A stretch of 64,000 bases of DNA from Vicugna pacos (Eukaryota; Chordata; Mammalia; Artiodactyla; Camelidae): assembly GCF_048564905.1 (NCBI RefSeq), contig NC_132995.1:57156639-57220638 (forward strand), written 5' to 3'. Below, piece after piece: positions 35,601 through 41,060 of the stretch. The translations under genes were made by a program, and so were the position numbers. The notes below the pieces were generated by a model. That model did not search any database. It saw only the letters and a list, made by a program, of their open reading frames with translations, and was not told the DNA's origin. Numbering within the stretch: the first letter of the stretch is position 1; each line of letters opens with the position of its first letter.

Positions 35601-38414
35601 TCAGGTATTTCATTCTGGCTTGCAGATGGCTGTTTTATTAACTGTCTGCCCATCCCTATGGACCACTCAGTGAGACGCTGTGTCTTGGCCATTTGTCTGG
35701 GATACTCTTATGGACATAGTAGGCACTCAAGAAATGCTGCATTGAATGGATAGACGAGACAGGTCAGACGCCAGCAATGGAAGTGAAAACCCGCTCTTTC
35801 TGTTGTGATCGTGAAAGGTAGGCTCAGTCAGGAAAGCTTTATGGAGGAAGTAGTTGGGGGGGGAATGTACAGGCAAGAGGAGAGAAGCAGGAGGGGCATT
35901 CCCAGGCCATGAGAAATGGAAAGGCCAGGAGGTTCACATGCATTCCAGGTAATGGAGAGCAAACAGGTGACTTAGAAAGATGAGTCTGAATCAGAAAGAA
36001 GACTAGAGGGGAGAGGACACAAGGGGCAGAACATCCTCGGAAGGAAATCATAAGGAACCAATGAGCCAAGGTGGGACCACCAAAAACAATCCTTTAGGAA
36101 AATGATGAACTTAAAAGGGAGGCTGGAGGCAAAAGACAAACAGGAAGATCTGTGTGGGGAACTGTCAGAACCTGGGCTAAGACAATAGCTTTATATACGG
36201 GAAGGAAAGAAGATGCTGGAGTCTGCACCATGGGAAAAGCGACAGAATTGAGGGACAGTGTGAATGTGGAGGTTGAAAAGAGTGACAGCAAGGTTATGTC
36301 CAGGATGCAAACAAGAGGAAAGATGATCTAGCATATCAACATATTGGGTTTCAGGAATCAGAACAGTGCCACAGTGGTAGGGGAGGGAGGGCTTCCCAGA
36401 GGTCACAGTGAAGCCACACTGAGAGATTCCGTGTGGCAGAGTTATCAGATGGAGCATGAAGTTCAGGGACTGTTAGGGAACAAGGCACTGGCTGGAGACA
36501 CCACAGATATTCCCTGTGTGTAGTTGACACGAGACGTCCAGCCAGGGCAGGATACATTGGAATACATCCAAGACTTCCCCAAGCTGTGCTTGCCCCACTT
36601 CCATTTTTGCTTTTGCCAGTCTCTTTTTGCCCCCTCTCCCTTTTTCTCCCCTACCACAATTACCCACGGACATTCTCTGCCAATCCCTATCTGGCCCCAC
36701 CCTCTTAACTGGTACACAGGTTGTGAATTGCCCAGCACAACTCTAGGGAGGGTCATTCACCCAGACTATGAAGTGAACGGCAGCTCCTAGAGTTGAGCAG
36801 CGCATGATCTGTGCAACAGTGGCCACGGCCCTGCTGGACCCAGACACGTCTGCCAGTTGTGGAAGGGGCACGACTCCCACCAGCAGAGTACAACAAATGG
36901 AAAGCTGACAAGGGTCCCGGAGTGAAAGGGAGAGAATAAGAGCACTAGGACCTGAGACAACAGAAGAGACGCTCCCAAATTTACTGAACGATCTGGAAGC
37001 GTCCTGCACGTGGTGGCAGCTAAAGCAATATGCCTGGGTGAGCTCTCTTGGGGAGTGAGTTCCAGAAAACCCTCAGAGGTGAAGGAAGAAAACACACTAG
37101 TAGCTAGAAAGGCTGCCCCCCCAGGAGCAGGAGTCATGGGGATTGGGATTGTGTGGGCCCTGATGCCAGAGGAGGGGAGCGGCTGCCAAAGGCCTCCATT
37201 GGGACCCTCTGGCCTCCATTGGGACCCTCTGACCGTAAGTGCATTGTAGTCATTTACCCTGTGCGCAGCTGGGGCCTCCTGGCTGGGACAGACACCACAC
37301 ACCACGTGCTTGCTCAGAGATTCAGACCTGCCCTCTCTTGGGGTGTGGAAGAAAACCCCTGGTCAGGTCACTGATTCCTTCAGTCCTGGTTCACACTGCC
37401 CAAAGGGACTCAGGAAAACGAAAGCATTTAAGAGTCAGTCCATGTGTTCCATGGTGGGCACTTAATAAGCAGATGGATTTCTGTGGCTGATAACCAAGTG
37501 GTTATATTCATATAATCATATTAGATGAAGTGAAGATGGTGCCTGTGGATGGAGGGGTGGGGAGGGAAGATAAAGAGGGAAAAATAATAATAATAAAAAA
37601 AAACCACCAAAGATTCCTTGGGTTGGGGAAGGGCGCTGGGCCAAAAATCAAGAGGCACCAAGGTTTCGAGAGGGTAGAAGGCAGGGGACAGTAAGGGAGA
37701 AAAAGTAACAGGTAGGAAAAGTTGACGAAGCCAAGGCTCCTAGGTCTTTGTGTCTAAATTGCAGCCAGGCAGCTGTGGAGCTGTAGGAGAAGGCTGAGGC
37801 AGAAGATCGAGCCACAGGGAACAAGACGGGGGACCCGCACACCAATTTTTATCGTAGCGCTCGGGCCACCCGTGACCTTCGTAGGAGGAAGTTGGAGGGT
37901 CCTCCGGCTTCCCTGGAAAGGCAGCTGGGCGCGGGCTAGCGAGCGCGGAGCGCGGCTGGGCCGGTCCCGGCCATGGCGGGGCAGATCAAACCGCAGATTT
38001 CCGCTCCCGAGCTGGGGCGCGGGCCGGGACCGCTGGCACCTTCCGGGCCGGGAGTTCAAGGTGAGCCGGCTGCCGGCGGCTAACAGGTAGGGAGGGCCGG
38101 GGGAAGCCGGCCGCGGGCCACTCCCCCCGCACATGTGGGGACGGGGCTCGGCCTAGAGGACGACGGCTCGCACCCCGCGCAGCCCGGCCGGATTCGCGCC
38201 CGACTCCGGGCGGCCCCGCGCCCGCTGCCCGCCGGGCCGCGCCGCCCGCGGACCCCGGCCGGGTCTCCCAGGAGCCGCCCCGGCACCCTCGGCGCCCCAG
38301 GCCGCGCGCGGCAGCCGCGCCCGGCCGAGCCCCCCGCGCCCCCGCCGGGCCCCGCGTGCACTCACCCAGCGACAGAAGCGCCAGCAGCAGCGGCCTCGGC
38401 GCCAGGCGCCCCAT
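1186..38414 (-). CDS. PTGFRN: PTGFRN, spliced 5' portion (exons 1-4, residues 1-404)
   Basis: Joined coding segments, read on the minus strand, are 38,366-38,414, 9,527-9,895, 6,538-6,951 and 1,186-1,566 (1,213 nt, 404 codons plus 1 nt). The product matches human PTGFRN (about 879 residues) as I recall it, nearly residue for residue and without gaps. PTGFRN is a type I membrane glycoprotein of the EWI subfamily of the Ig superfamily. It associates with tetraspanins CD9 and CD81 and lowers prostaglandin F2-alpha binding to its receptor. Seen here: a signal peptide, then Ig1 (Cys43-Cys119), Ig2 (Cys169-Cys247) with the Glu-Trp-Ile motif at 251-253 that names the family, and Ig3 (Cys299-Cys373). 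N-glycosylation sequons are at N44, N286, N300 and N383. All introns are phase 1. The remaining three Ig domains, membrane span and tail lie beyond base 1. No stop or frameshift was seen; the gene looks intact. Confidence 0.97.
1770..2300 (-). repeat. MIR SINE split by an L1 insertion
   Basis: The two halves of one antisense MIR lie at about 1,770-1,853 (part matching 'tgccaggcactg') and 2,136-2,300 (gaggaaactga-like core, 'cacacagcta', 'gattcaaatccc'). The MIR consensus runs on exactly across the gap once the inserted L1 is set aside. MIRs are tRNA-derived SINEs that spread before the eutherian radiation. Confidence 0.85.
1854..2135 (+). mobile_element. L1 3' end inserted into the MIR
   Basis: Cetartiodactyl-type L1 3' UTR, beginning at a 'cttatggttaccaaaggg' segment and ending in an A-rich tail. 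The host MIR sequence AACCCTAC is present at both ends (1,846-1,853 and 2,136-2,143), as expected of a target-site duplication. The copy is severely 5'-truncated, about 280 bp. Confidence 0.85.
2331..3912. other. Intron 3, no feature recognised
   Basis: About 1.6 kb of ordinary unique-looking sequence between the MIR and the next L1. No coding signal, RNA gene or repeat was recognised. Confidence 0.6.
3913..4445 (+). mobile_element. L1 3' UTR fragment
   Basis: It starts with the segment 'aatgttcacagcgacatta', continues through the 'acaatagccaagatac' and 'aacatggatggacctgga' blocks and ends 'ctatacttcaatc' plus an A-rich tail. This is the same 3' UTR type as the copies at 1,854 and 16,590, with more of the 5' side kept. 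Confidence 0.85.
4505..4987. mobile_element. Non-autonomous hAT-like DNA transposon
   Basis: The ends are imperfect inverted repeats: 'ggttcttaacctgg' on the left and 'ggttatcaacctcc' on the right. The interior resembles a known mammalian hAT-type MITE, including a line similar to 'aatagaaatcacagacattttcacatcacat'. No transposase coding remains. No clear 8-bp duplication is visible. The subfamily is not assigned. Confidence 0.6.
4988..6537. other. Intron 3, exon-3 side; little recognised
   Basis: Mostly unique-looking DNA. A short L2-like 3' end ('cccagcacacagtaggttc', about 5,740-5,780) is the only repeat fragment noticed. No coding signal was seen. Confidence 0.5.
6538..6951 (-). CDS. PTGFRN: PTGFRN exon 3: Ig V-type domain 2 with the EWI motif
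   Basis: The acceptor CTCCCTGCAG|TGCTG (AG at 6,953-6,952) and donor ACAG|GTGAGG (GT at 6,537-6,536) bound 414 nt, 138 codons, phase 1 at both ends, covering residues 140-277. Ig hallmarks are Cys169, Trp185 and Asp-Gln-Gly-Ser-Tyr-Arg-Cys ending at Cys247. The defining Glu-Trp-Ile motif is at 251-253. The N-terminal linker (about 142-158) is Pro/Ala/Ser-rich and is the most diverged part against human. The exon is extremely GC- and CpG-rich, unlike its flanks, so long spurious open frames appear on the other strand and in other frames. Confidence 0.96.
6590..6965. promoter_or_regulatory. Intragenic CpG-dense block over exon 3
   Basis: About 375 bp with several tens of CpGs, coinciding with exon 3 and stopping near its edges. 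It meets the usual look of a CpG island. It may simply reflect GC-biased codon use preserved by selection, or be an orphan island with regulatory activity; sequence alone does not decide. Confidence 0.55.
7225..7380 (+). repeat. MIR SINE
   Basis: Sense MIR core: 'cacgtcactttactcctctg', 'cttcagcttcctc', 'ctacctcaggga' and a trailing 'acagtgcttggcactcagc'. It lies in intron 2. Confidence 0.75.
7381..8685. other. Intron 2, no feature recognised
   Basis: About 1.3 kb between two MIR copies. Several open frames overlap here on both strands, but none shows family similarity or splice context. Confidence 0.6.
8690..8850 (+). repeat. MIR SINE
   Basis: Sense MIR core with 'ctgtgtgattttaggcaagtc', 'tttcctcatgtgtaaatta' and a degraded 3' part, in intron 2. 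Confidence 0.75.
8851..9526. other. Intron 2, donor side; no clear feature
   Basis: About 680 bp adjoining the exon 2 donor. The segment near 9,380-9,480 has a weak antisense MIR look, too degraded to call. Confidence 0.4.
9527..9895 (-). CDS. PTGFRN: PTGFRN exon 2: end of signal peptide and Ig V-type domain 1
   Basis: The acceptor CTTTGCAG|CTCTT (AG at 9,897-9,896) and donor AAAG|GTACAT (GT at 9,526-9,525) bound 369 nt, exactly 123 codons, entering and leaving in phase 1. It encodes residues 17-139 plus the first base of codon 140. Ig hallmarks are Cys43 (B strand), Trp58 (C strand) and the Asp-Gln-Gly-His-Tyr-Lys-Cys motif ending at Cys119 (F strand). The sequon Asn44-Val-Ser is present. 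The sequence is near-identical to human; the clearest differences from memory are Ala-Gly-Ser at 28-30, Ala62, and Gln82 with Arg84. Raw reading runs on past the donor into intron 2 and is not coding there. Confidence 0.96.
10840..11045 (+). repeat. MIR SINE
   Basis: Sense copy: 'gtctgggctctgaaatcaag', 'cttcctcaactataaaatgg', 'gagttaatgaaataaaatt' and 'agtaagacctcaataaa'. It lies in intron 1. Confidence 0.8.
11072..11420 (+). mobile_element. MaLR-like LTR fossil (ERVL-MaLR)
   Basis: Begins like MaLR LTRs ('gttgaattgtgtctcc'), then 'cattcatatgtttaagtccta', a 'gactggtatccttaaa' segment and 'tctacaagccaaggag'. It is an ancient, broken solitary LTR remnant with many differences from the consensus. 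Family level is fairly secure, subfamily is not. Confidence 0.5.
11664..11695. repeat. (AC)n microsatellite
   Basis: About 16 uninterrupted AC units followed by degenerate 'aaacccacaaacccac'. Likely length-variable between individuals. Confidence 0.95.
11960..12115 (+). repeat. MIR SINE
   Basis: Sense core 'cagtttcctcatctatgaaatgg' region with 'ttgtgtaaggattaactgag' and 'acagtgccctgcatgc'. Confidence 0.75.
12229..12910 (+). mobile_element. L2 LINE 3' end
   Basis: It follows the L2 3' consensus in order: 'caggtaaaagccaaatcctc', 'ggggcttctgcacacttcct', 'cactagaatgtaagggttc', 'cagtgcctagaactggg' and the terminal 'cataaatatttgctaaatga' with GAATGAATAA at about 12,800. After it, 'agatccttcatggtctggtcc' looks like a second L2 piece. 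One frame stays open for about 110 codons near 12,339-12,680 by chance. Confidence 0.8.
13500..13630 (+). mobile_element. L2 LINE fragment
   Basis: Short L2-like segment: 'gggaatgccttccca' and 'cacctcctctgtgaagccttcc'. Confidence 0.5.
13631..15890. other. Intron 1, mostly unassigned
   Basis: About 2.3 kb. It contains an alternating TATG/TG/TA microsatellite at 14,730-14,783 and short homopolymer runs near 14,942 and 15,057. No gene or confident repeat was recognised otherwise. Confidence 0.5.
14730..14783. repeat. (TATG)n-(TG)n-(TA)n compound microsatellite
   Basis: Consecutive blocks of TATG, TG and TA units, the last partly interrupted by 'catg'. The alternating purine-pyrimidine pattern is typical of such loci. 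Confidence 0.9.
15950..17645 (+). mobile_element. Old L1/HAL1-type fragment (ORF1 region), interrupted
   Basis: Collinear with an old mammalian L1 ORF1 segment: 'gatccagatattggcgttat', 'gactttaaaataactatgag', 'ataaatacaaagaaaaccac', 'ctttaaagtgatgaaggaaa', then after the inserted younger L1, 'gtagaattctacat' and 'ctaaagagagttcttcaaat'. It is decayed, with no coding capacity left. The family is either L1M or the ORF1-only HAL1; they share this segment. Confidence 0.7.
16590..17180 (+). mobile_element. Younger L1 3' UTR inserted in the old L1
   Basis: Begins 'cacatgcactccaatgttca', carries 'acaatagccaagacatggaa' and 'gttaccaaaggggaaag', ends 'ctaaacttcaatt' plus an A tail. It is longer and closer to the cetartiodactyl consensus than its host element. 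The old L1 resumes immediately after the tail. No clean target-site duplication was identified. Confidence 0.85.
17654..17817 (-). mobile_element. Camelid Vic-1-type tRNA-derived SINE
   Basis: On the minus strand it shows a tRNA-like head with A box (TTAGCTCAGTGG), B box (GGTTCAATCCC), body 'cctaattaccttcccc' and an A-rich tail. Flanking CAAGTATTT at 17,645-17,653 and 17,818-17,826 is a 9-bp target-site duplication. This family is diagnostic for camelids. The head resembles a tRNA but has no acceptor-stem pairing. Confidence 0.9.
17918..18090 (-). repeat. MIR SINE
   Basis: Antisense copy: 'actgaggaaactgagaccca', 'gaagtcaaataacttgctga', 'ggactcaacccagg'. Confidence 0.75.
18091..19057. other. 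Intron 1, no feature recognised
   Basis: About 1 kb of AT-leaning, unique-looking sequence between a MIR and a SINE. Confidence 0.6.
19068..19282 (-). mobile_element. Camelid Vic-1-type SINE
   Basis: Same family as the copy at 17,654, antisense, with B box GAGTTCAATCC-like sequence, body 'cctaattacctctccc' and an unusually long, complex A/T-rich tail (19,068-19,140) beside a (GTTT)n run. The flanks CAGCTTGGCT (19,058-19,067) and CAGCTTGCCT (19,283-19,292) are a target-site duplication with one mismatch. Confidence 0.85.
19735..20560 (-). mobile_element. L2 LINE, antisense
   Basis: Antisense L2 3' end ('catttagcaaacaactgttg', 'ctgtgctagatgcaatg') followed by upstream L2 blocks such as 'ggagggccttgtgagaagga'. 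Heavily diverged; the far boundary is uncertain. Confidence 0.55.
20578..20766 (+). repeat. Long polypurine (GA-rich) tract
   Basis: About 190 bp almost wholly of A and G on the plus strand, mixing GGAA, GAAA and AGAGA units, with only isolated pyrimidines. Its transcribed strand in PTGFRN pre-mRNA is therefore pyrimidine-rich. Such mirror-like purine tracts can form triplex (H-) DNA. Confidence 0.95.
21270..21830 (-). mobile_element. L2 LINE, antisense
   Basis: Follows the antisense L2 order: 'gtccctgctcacaagaagct', 'cagaagggcccttctgagaa', 'ttgctccaggcagag', 'gcagggcc'-like degraded blocks. An old, broken copy. Confidence 0.55.
21831..24129. other. Intron 1, unassigned
   Basis: About 2.3 kb with no gene. 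The part from 23,500 to 24,080 ('gcactccccagaatcctcct' to 'gcaaccctgatacac') looks like an old interspersed repeat that I could not assign to a family with confidence. Confidence 0.4.
24130..24265 (-). repeat. MIR SINE fragment
   Basis: Antisense: 'gaggattaaataaggaaact', 'gaggttccgagaagtgaggt'. Confidence 0.6.
25130..25650 (+). mobile_element. L2 LINE, sense
   Basis: Collinear L2 blocks: 'aaactccttcaggtgacatt', 'catgttcttccctctgcctg' and 'ctttccctgatcctccctca', without the terminal GAATGAATGA part. Confidence 0.55.
25651..27930. other. Intron 1, no clear feature
   Basis: About 2.3 kb. A short L2-like tail ('cacctggcacagggtagata', about 26,320) is the only repeat noticed. Open frames here have no family similarity. 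Confidence 0.5.
27941..28141 (-). mobile_element. L1 3' end, antisense
   Basis: Poly-T then 'attgaggtatagttgattta', 'attataagctattacaagat', 'cagttccctgtgctgtatgg'. A 200-bp 5'-truncated copy. The flanks TTGTAATTCT (27,931-27,940) and TTGTAATCT (28,142-28,150) fit a slightly diverged target-site duplication. Confidence 0.85.
29640..29760 (-). repeat. MIR SINE fragment
   Basis: Antisense MIR core: 'ttactttacagaggtgaaga', 'acttgttcaaggtcacaaaa'. Confidence 0.7.
29866..30110 (+). repeat. MIR SINE, nearly full length
   Basis: One of the best-preserved MIRs here: 'gtctggagccaggccagctg', 'cttgaatcccagcag', 'ctcagttttctcatctatca', 'ggtacctacctcatggggtt', 'gagttaatatatgg', 'cagtgcctggtgc'. Confidence 0.9.
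30865..31012 (-). mobile_element. MER5A-type hAT MITE
   Basis: Matches MER5A in reverse orientation: 'ctcaaaatttagcgtttgaa', 'cccctgggggtgtgg', 'ggactgggcctgagat', 'tcccaggtgctgcctgc'. A non-autonomous hAT-Charlie relic, no coding. Confidence 0.7.
31015..31165 (-). repeat. MIR SINE fragment
   Basis: Antisense: 'agacaaacctgcgagaaagg', 'gaggttcagggaggttaaga', 'aacctgcccagtc'. It directly abuts the MER5A copy. Confidence 0.65.
31580..32020 (+). mobile_element. L2 LINE, sense, degraded
   Basis: The terminal part is clearest: 'gaatccccagcgctgggaac', 'aatgcctggcgtggagcagg', 'gtattcactgagtgaacaga'. The 5' side is weak. Confidence 0.5.
32600..32940. other. Unassigned segment with clustered CpGs in intron 1
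   Basis: Unlike its surroundings, this 340-bp stretch holds several CpGs (for example 'cacgacggcgttaactaccg') and has a roughly 100-codon open frame on each strand. Neither translation resembles a family I know. It could be a conserved regulatory element, a decayed processed pseudogene, or chance. Confidence 0.3.
33590..33896 (-). mobile_element. L1 3' end, antisense, with target-site duplication
   Basis: Poly-T then 'aaattgaaatatagtcagtt', 'atttccctgtgctatagaaa' and 'tcctggtaaccataagtttg'. ACCTTCCT occurs at both ends (33,582-33,589 and 33,897-33,904). About 300 bp, 5'-truncated. Confidence 0.9.
34030..34225 (+). repeat. MIR SINE
   Basis: Sense: 'ctgtatgactctggacaagt', 'catcagtttccccatctgta', 'acagtacctttctcaaagca'. 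Confidence 0.85.
34384..34795 (+). mobile_element. Possible MaLR-like LTR fossil
   Basis: Resembles a common old LTR-type repeat: 'cttcccttgcagctagtgtg', 'gcttcttcccagcttgg', and an end like 'ctgttacagcagtttaactt'. It is old and broken; the family assignment is tentative. Confidence 0.35.
35060..35250 (-). mobile_element. L2 LINE 3' end, antisense
   Basis: 'attcagttagccaatattta', 'gcctactctgtgccaggcac', 'tactacagtgaacgagacca'. Confidence 0.75.
35380..35760 (+). mobile_element. L2 LINE 3' end, sense
   Basis: 'aaggctcagctcaaatgtca', 'cttcttcagcaaaaatcaac', 'catagtaggcactcaagaaa', 'tgctgcattgaatggataga'. It lies head-on to the antisense L2 just upstream. Confidence 0.75.
35761..37849. other. 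Intron 1, promoter-proximal 2 kb; few features
   Basis: Purine-leaning, unique-looking DNA. It contains a perfect 20-bp tandem duplication (37,191-37,230) and an AATAAT/A run near 37,585. The 35,820-36,460 part may be degraded antisense L2. No gene was seen. Confidence 0.5.
37191..37230. repeat. Perfect 20-bp tandem duplication
   Basis: The unit GGCCTCCATTGGGACCCTCT occurs twice without a mismatch or spacer, indicating a recent slippage-type event or selection. Confidence 0.95.
38366..38414 (-). CDS. PTGFRN: PTGFRN exon 1, coding part: start codon and most of the signal peptide
   Basis: The ATG is at 38,414-38,412 in a strong Kozak setting (A at -3, G at +4). It encodes Met-Gly-Arg-Leu and then a leucine-rich hydrophobic core, residues 1-16 plus one base of codon 17. 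The donor is GCTGG|GTGAG with the GT at 38,365-38,364. Joining to exon 2 restores Ala17-Leu-Cys-Arg-Gly, as in the human protein. Unspliced reading continues open into the CpG island, but that extension is intronic. The signal peptide directs the protein to the ER and plasma membrane; cleavage probably falls around residues 21-25. Confidence 0.95.
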
Positions 38415-38700
38415 GCTCGCCGGGCGGGAGCGACTCTCCCCCTCCTCCTCCTTCCCCGCCGCCTCTCCTCCTCCTCCTCCTCCAGCTCCGGCTGCTCCAG
38501 AGTCAGCGCTCCTCCGCCTGGGCCGCGCGCCTGCTCCGCTCTCCTCACGAGCCGAGAAATCCCAGCGCTGAGGCGGACGTGCGCCCTTCGCTCCGCTCCC
38601 GCCCGCCCGCCTCCGCCCTCCTCCGCCAGCCGGCCGGGCACCGGGAGCCGGGAGCCGGGCGCCGGAGCCGCCCCGCCGAGCCGAGCGTGCAGCCCCGACC
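38415..38700 (-). other. PTGFRN: PTGFRN 5' UTR and probable start-site region
   Basis: This GC-rich stretch lies directly upstream of the ATG on the minus strand. It holds a GGA-rich run just before the start codon (about 38,441-38,485) and GC-box-like CCGCCC/GGGCGG motifs. No TATA box at a plausible distance was seen, so dispersed initiation from a CpG-island promoter is the likely mode. The far edge is a guess: the transcription start cannot be placed from sequence alone. Confidence 0.55.
38441..38485 (-). repeat. GGA-rich low-complexity run in the 5' UTR
   Basis: On the transcribed minus strand this reads as two blocks of GGA triplets separated by a GGCGGCGGGG spacer, ending about 25 bases before the start codon. 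Runs of (GGA)n can form G-quadruplexes in RNA; whether this one does is inference. Confidence 0.8.
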
Positions 38701-38970
38701 GCTTCCCGAAAGGAGAAGGGAAGAGCCGCAGCGCCCGCCCGCCCGCGCCTCCCATCCGGCGCTTTGCCAGCAACAAACACAAACTTTCCCAAGCCCCTCC
38801 CCGCTCCAGGTAACGGAGGCAGCGCCGGGGCCACCCGCTTAAAGGGGAGGAGGCGTCGGAGCCCACCCCGCTCTCCCCTCCGGGCCCCCGCCCCGCGACA
38901 AACTTTCCTCCGACCTTTAAAAGTTGGCCTTGGGAAGACTCTGTCTGGAAATCCCATCGCTTGAGCTGCA

Positions 38971-40257
38971 TTCCGAGCCACCCCGAGTTCCATCACTCTG
39001 GAGTCACCCACGCGTGGCTACTATTCCCTTAGCTGAGTCCCCGCACATTCACCCACTCATCCCAGCTAAGCTCCCAGCCACCAGTCTCTTGGCCCTTGTG
39101 AAAAATTACTGGGATAGGACTGAAAGAGATGAAAGGACTTTCAAGGCCAGGGATTCCAGCCTCCAAGGTAAAGAGGCCTTAAGTATTTGGATGCCCTGCG
39201 CAGGATTCACAGCGGAAGTGGCGAGACCAGAACCCAGGTCTCACTCTGCTCTGCCCACTGCCCTGAGGCTGGGTGGGCCTCCCCTCCCCTCGCCCGCCTC
39301 CTTCCTTCTCCGGGGTGCCTATGGCACTGATTAGCGCTTCCCACAAATAGACCCATGGTGGGGGCGGGGGGTGGCAGCGAACTGGGAACCCAAGTGTATT
39401 AATAGTTACAGTACTTCTATGGAATGTATTCTTTAGACATTATATTTATTGCTTTAAGTGGACACAACTGGTTGCCAATAAAGCTTCCTTTTACCTCCAC
39501 AATAGGGTTTTGTGCTTTTGATTTGAATACAAAAGGCCCACTATTGGGGAAAAAAATTAGTGTTCATTGTTTAAAACTTCACAAAGATGATTCAAGCATA
39601 CAGGAAGAAAAAAGGTTTTAAAAATGAGCTAAAAAAAGAAAACTACAGGGAGCAGCACTGCCCCCCCAACCCCCACACCACAGCCTTTTATTAGCATATG
39701 CAAAACAAATCACAGATGTTAATGGGAAACTGCCCAAACTGGGGAGAGGAACATTGTTTTTACTCTAAGGCATCATTCTTTCCACTAATAAGTGTTTCTT
39801 ATTTCCACTAACAAATGTGCCATTAGCCAGGTACGAGCCCTTCTGTAGGAGACTCTTAAAAATTCATCCCTGGTGGGGCCATAATGTCAATGCCACTGAA
39901 CTGCACCCTTTAAAAATGGTTCAGATGGTAGAGTCTATGTTATATATATTTTAACACAATTAAAAGATTGTTTTAAATTCATTTTTGTCACCAAGGTTTT
40001 CATGCTGTTCACCCAGCCTACAATTCCTTTCCACTTCCCTTCCCACAGAATCCTCTAGAATTTCTCTGGGAAGTTTTTCAATTTAATTCAACCAACCTTA
40101 CATGCAAGCGTAGTATCAGGCCTTGTGAGAAGCTGGAGCTTCAGAGAACAGTAAGGCCTGGCCCTTCCAGAAGCTCAGATCTTTCCCTTTCTCAACTACC
40201 CACAGTGCTTAACGGCCGAAGCATATTCTGGTACTTAATCACATTCAGTTTAGCACA
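38971..40257. other. Proximal upstream flank of PTGFRN
   Basis: About 1.3 kb leading away from the island. A 3' fragment of an old L1M lies at about 39,880-39,965 ('atgccactgaactgcaccct', 'ttaaaaatggttcagatggt'). The rest is unassigned. No plus-strand first exon is evident. Confidence 0.5.
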
Positions 40258-40608
40258 TGCTATGGACTGAATATTTGTGCCCCCCCCCACAAATTCATAT
40301 ATTAATGCTCTAATCTCCAGTGGTACTTGGGCTCTTTAGGGGGTAATTAGGTCCTGGGGATGGAGCCCTCATGCATGGGATTAGTGTCCTTATAAGAAGA
40401 GACATGAGAGAGATTGTATCTATGCCATGTGAGATACATCAGGAAGGCGTCTGTCTACAAACCAGGAAGAGGCCCTCAGCAGGGACTGAGTGGGCCAGCA
40501 CCTTGATCTTGGACCTCACAGCCTCCAGAACCATAAGAAATAAATGTCTGTTGTTCACGCCACCCAGTTTATGATATTTGTTATATCAGCATAAGCTGAC
40601 TACATACA
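40258..40608 (+). mobile_element. MLT1/MST-type solitary LTR fossil (ERVL-MaLR)
   Basis: Well-preserved order of MaLR LTR segments: 'tgctatggactgaatatttg', 'attaggtcctggggatggag', 'gggattagtgtccttataag', 'ccttgatcttggacctcaca', 'cagcctccagaaccataaga', 'ataaatgtctgttgttcacg'. A solitary LTR of roughly 350 bp with no internal region next to it; likely of early eutherian age. Confidence 0.85.
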
Positions 40609-40734
40609 CACAGCTCCCATCTCTGTCTAATCTGGAAGGGCCAGAGAGACCGTCACAGTCCCATTTTATACCCCCTATTTTACTGCAGATTTGATGTTTG
40701 CTAAAAACTCTTTTGTTTAACAAACAAGTAAAAG

Positions 40735-40790
40735 TCTGGCAGTGTGCCTGGCACAAGATAGTTATTCAATAAATACTTGTAGAGTGAATT
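40735..40790 (+). mobile_element. L2 LINE 3' terminus, sense
   Basis: 'gcctggcacaagatagttat', then 'tcaataaatacttgtagagt' and GAA. A short terminal piece facing the antisense L2 that follows. Confidence 0.65.
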
Positions 40791-41060
40791 AGTGCCAGGC
40801 ACTGGGATAGAGCCTGGGAATACAGAGGGAAATATGACAATTCCTGCCCTTGAGATGCTTGCAGCCTGTGCATCCTGACCTCGCAGGTGTAACTGCATTG
40901 CAAGGGACGGTTGTGACATAAGGGAGTTGTCAGTCCTGGGGAAACTTGTCCAAAAAAGCTTCTTGGAGAGGATGACTGAGAAATGAGTCTTGAATGATCA
41001 GTAGGTCTTTAGCTGTGAGGTGTCGGAATGAGCTTACAAGAGATGTTGTATATTTAAGGT
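40791..41060 (-). mobile_element. L2 LINE 3' end, antisense
   Basis: 'gtgccaggcactgggataga', 'aattcctgcccttgagatgc', then degraded upstream L2 blocks. Confidence 0.55.

Larger units (their letters stand above)
37850..38970. promoter_or_regulatory. CpG island promoter of PTGFRN
   Basis: About 1.1 kb of very high GC with dense CpG spans exon 1, the start of intron 1 and the proximal upstream region; both edges are sharp against ordinary AT-richer DNA. Several GC boxes, including tandem CCCGCCCGCC runs near 38,600 and 38,735, suit Sp/KLF binding. The position over the first exon identifies it as the gene's promoter. It could also fire on the plus strand, as many such islands do, but no plus-strand gene is evident. 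Confidence 0.9.

Noticed and set aside
37986-39011. Long minus-strand open frame of 341 codons across the promoter
   Set aside because: It results from low stop-codon frequency in a GC-rich CpG island. Only the 16 codons from 38,414 to 38,366 belong to a recognised protein.
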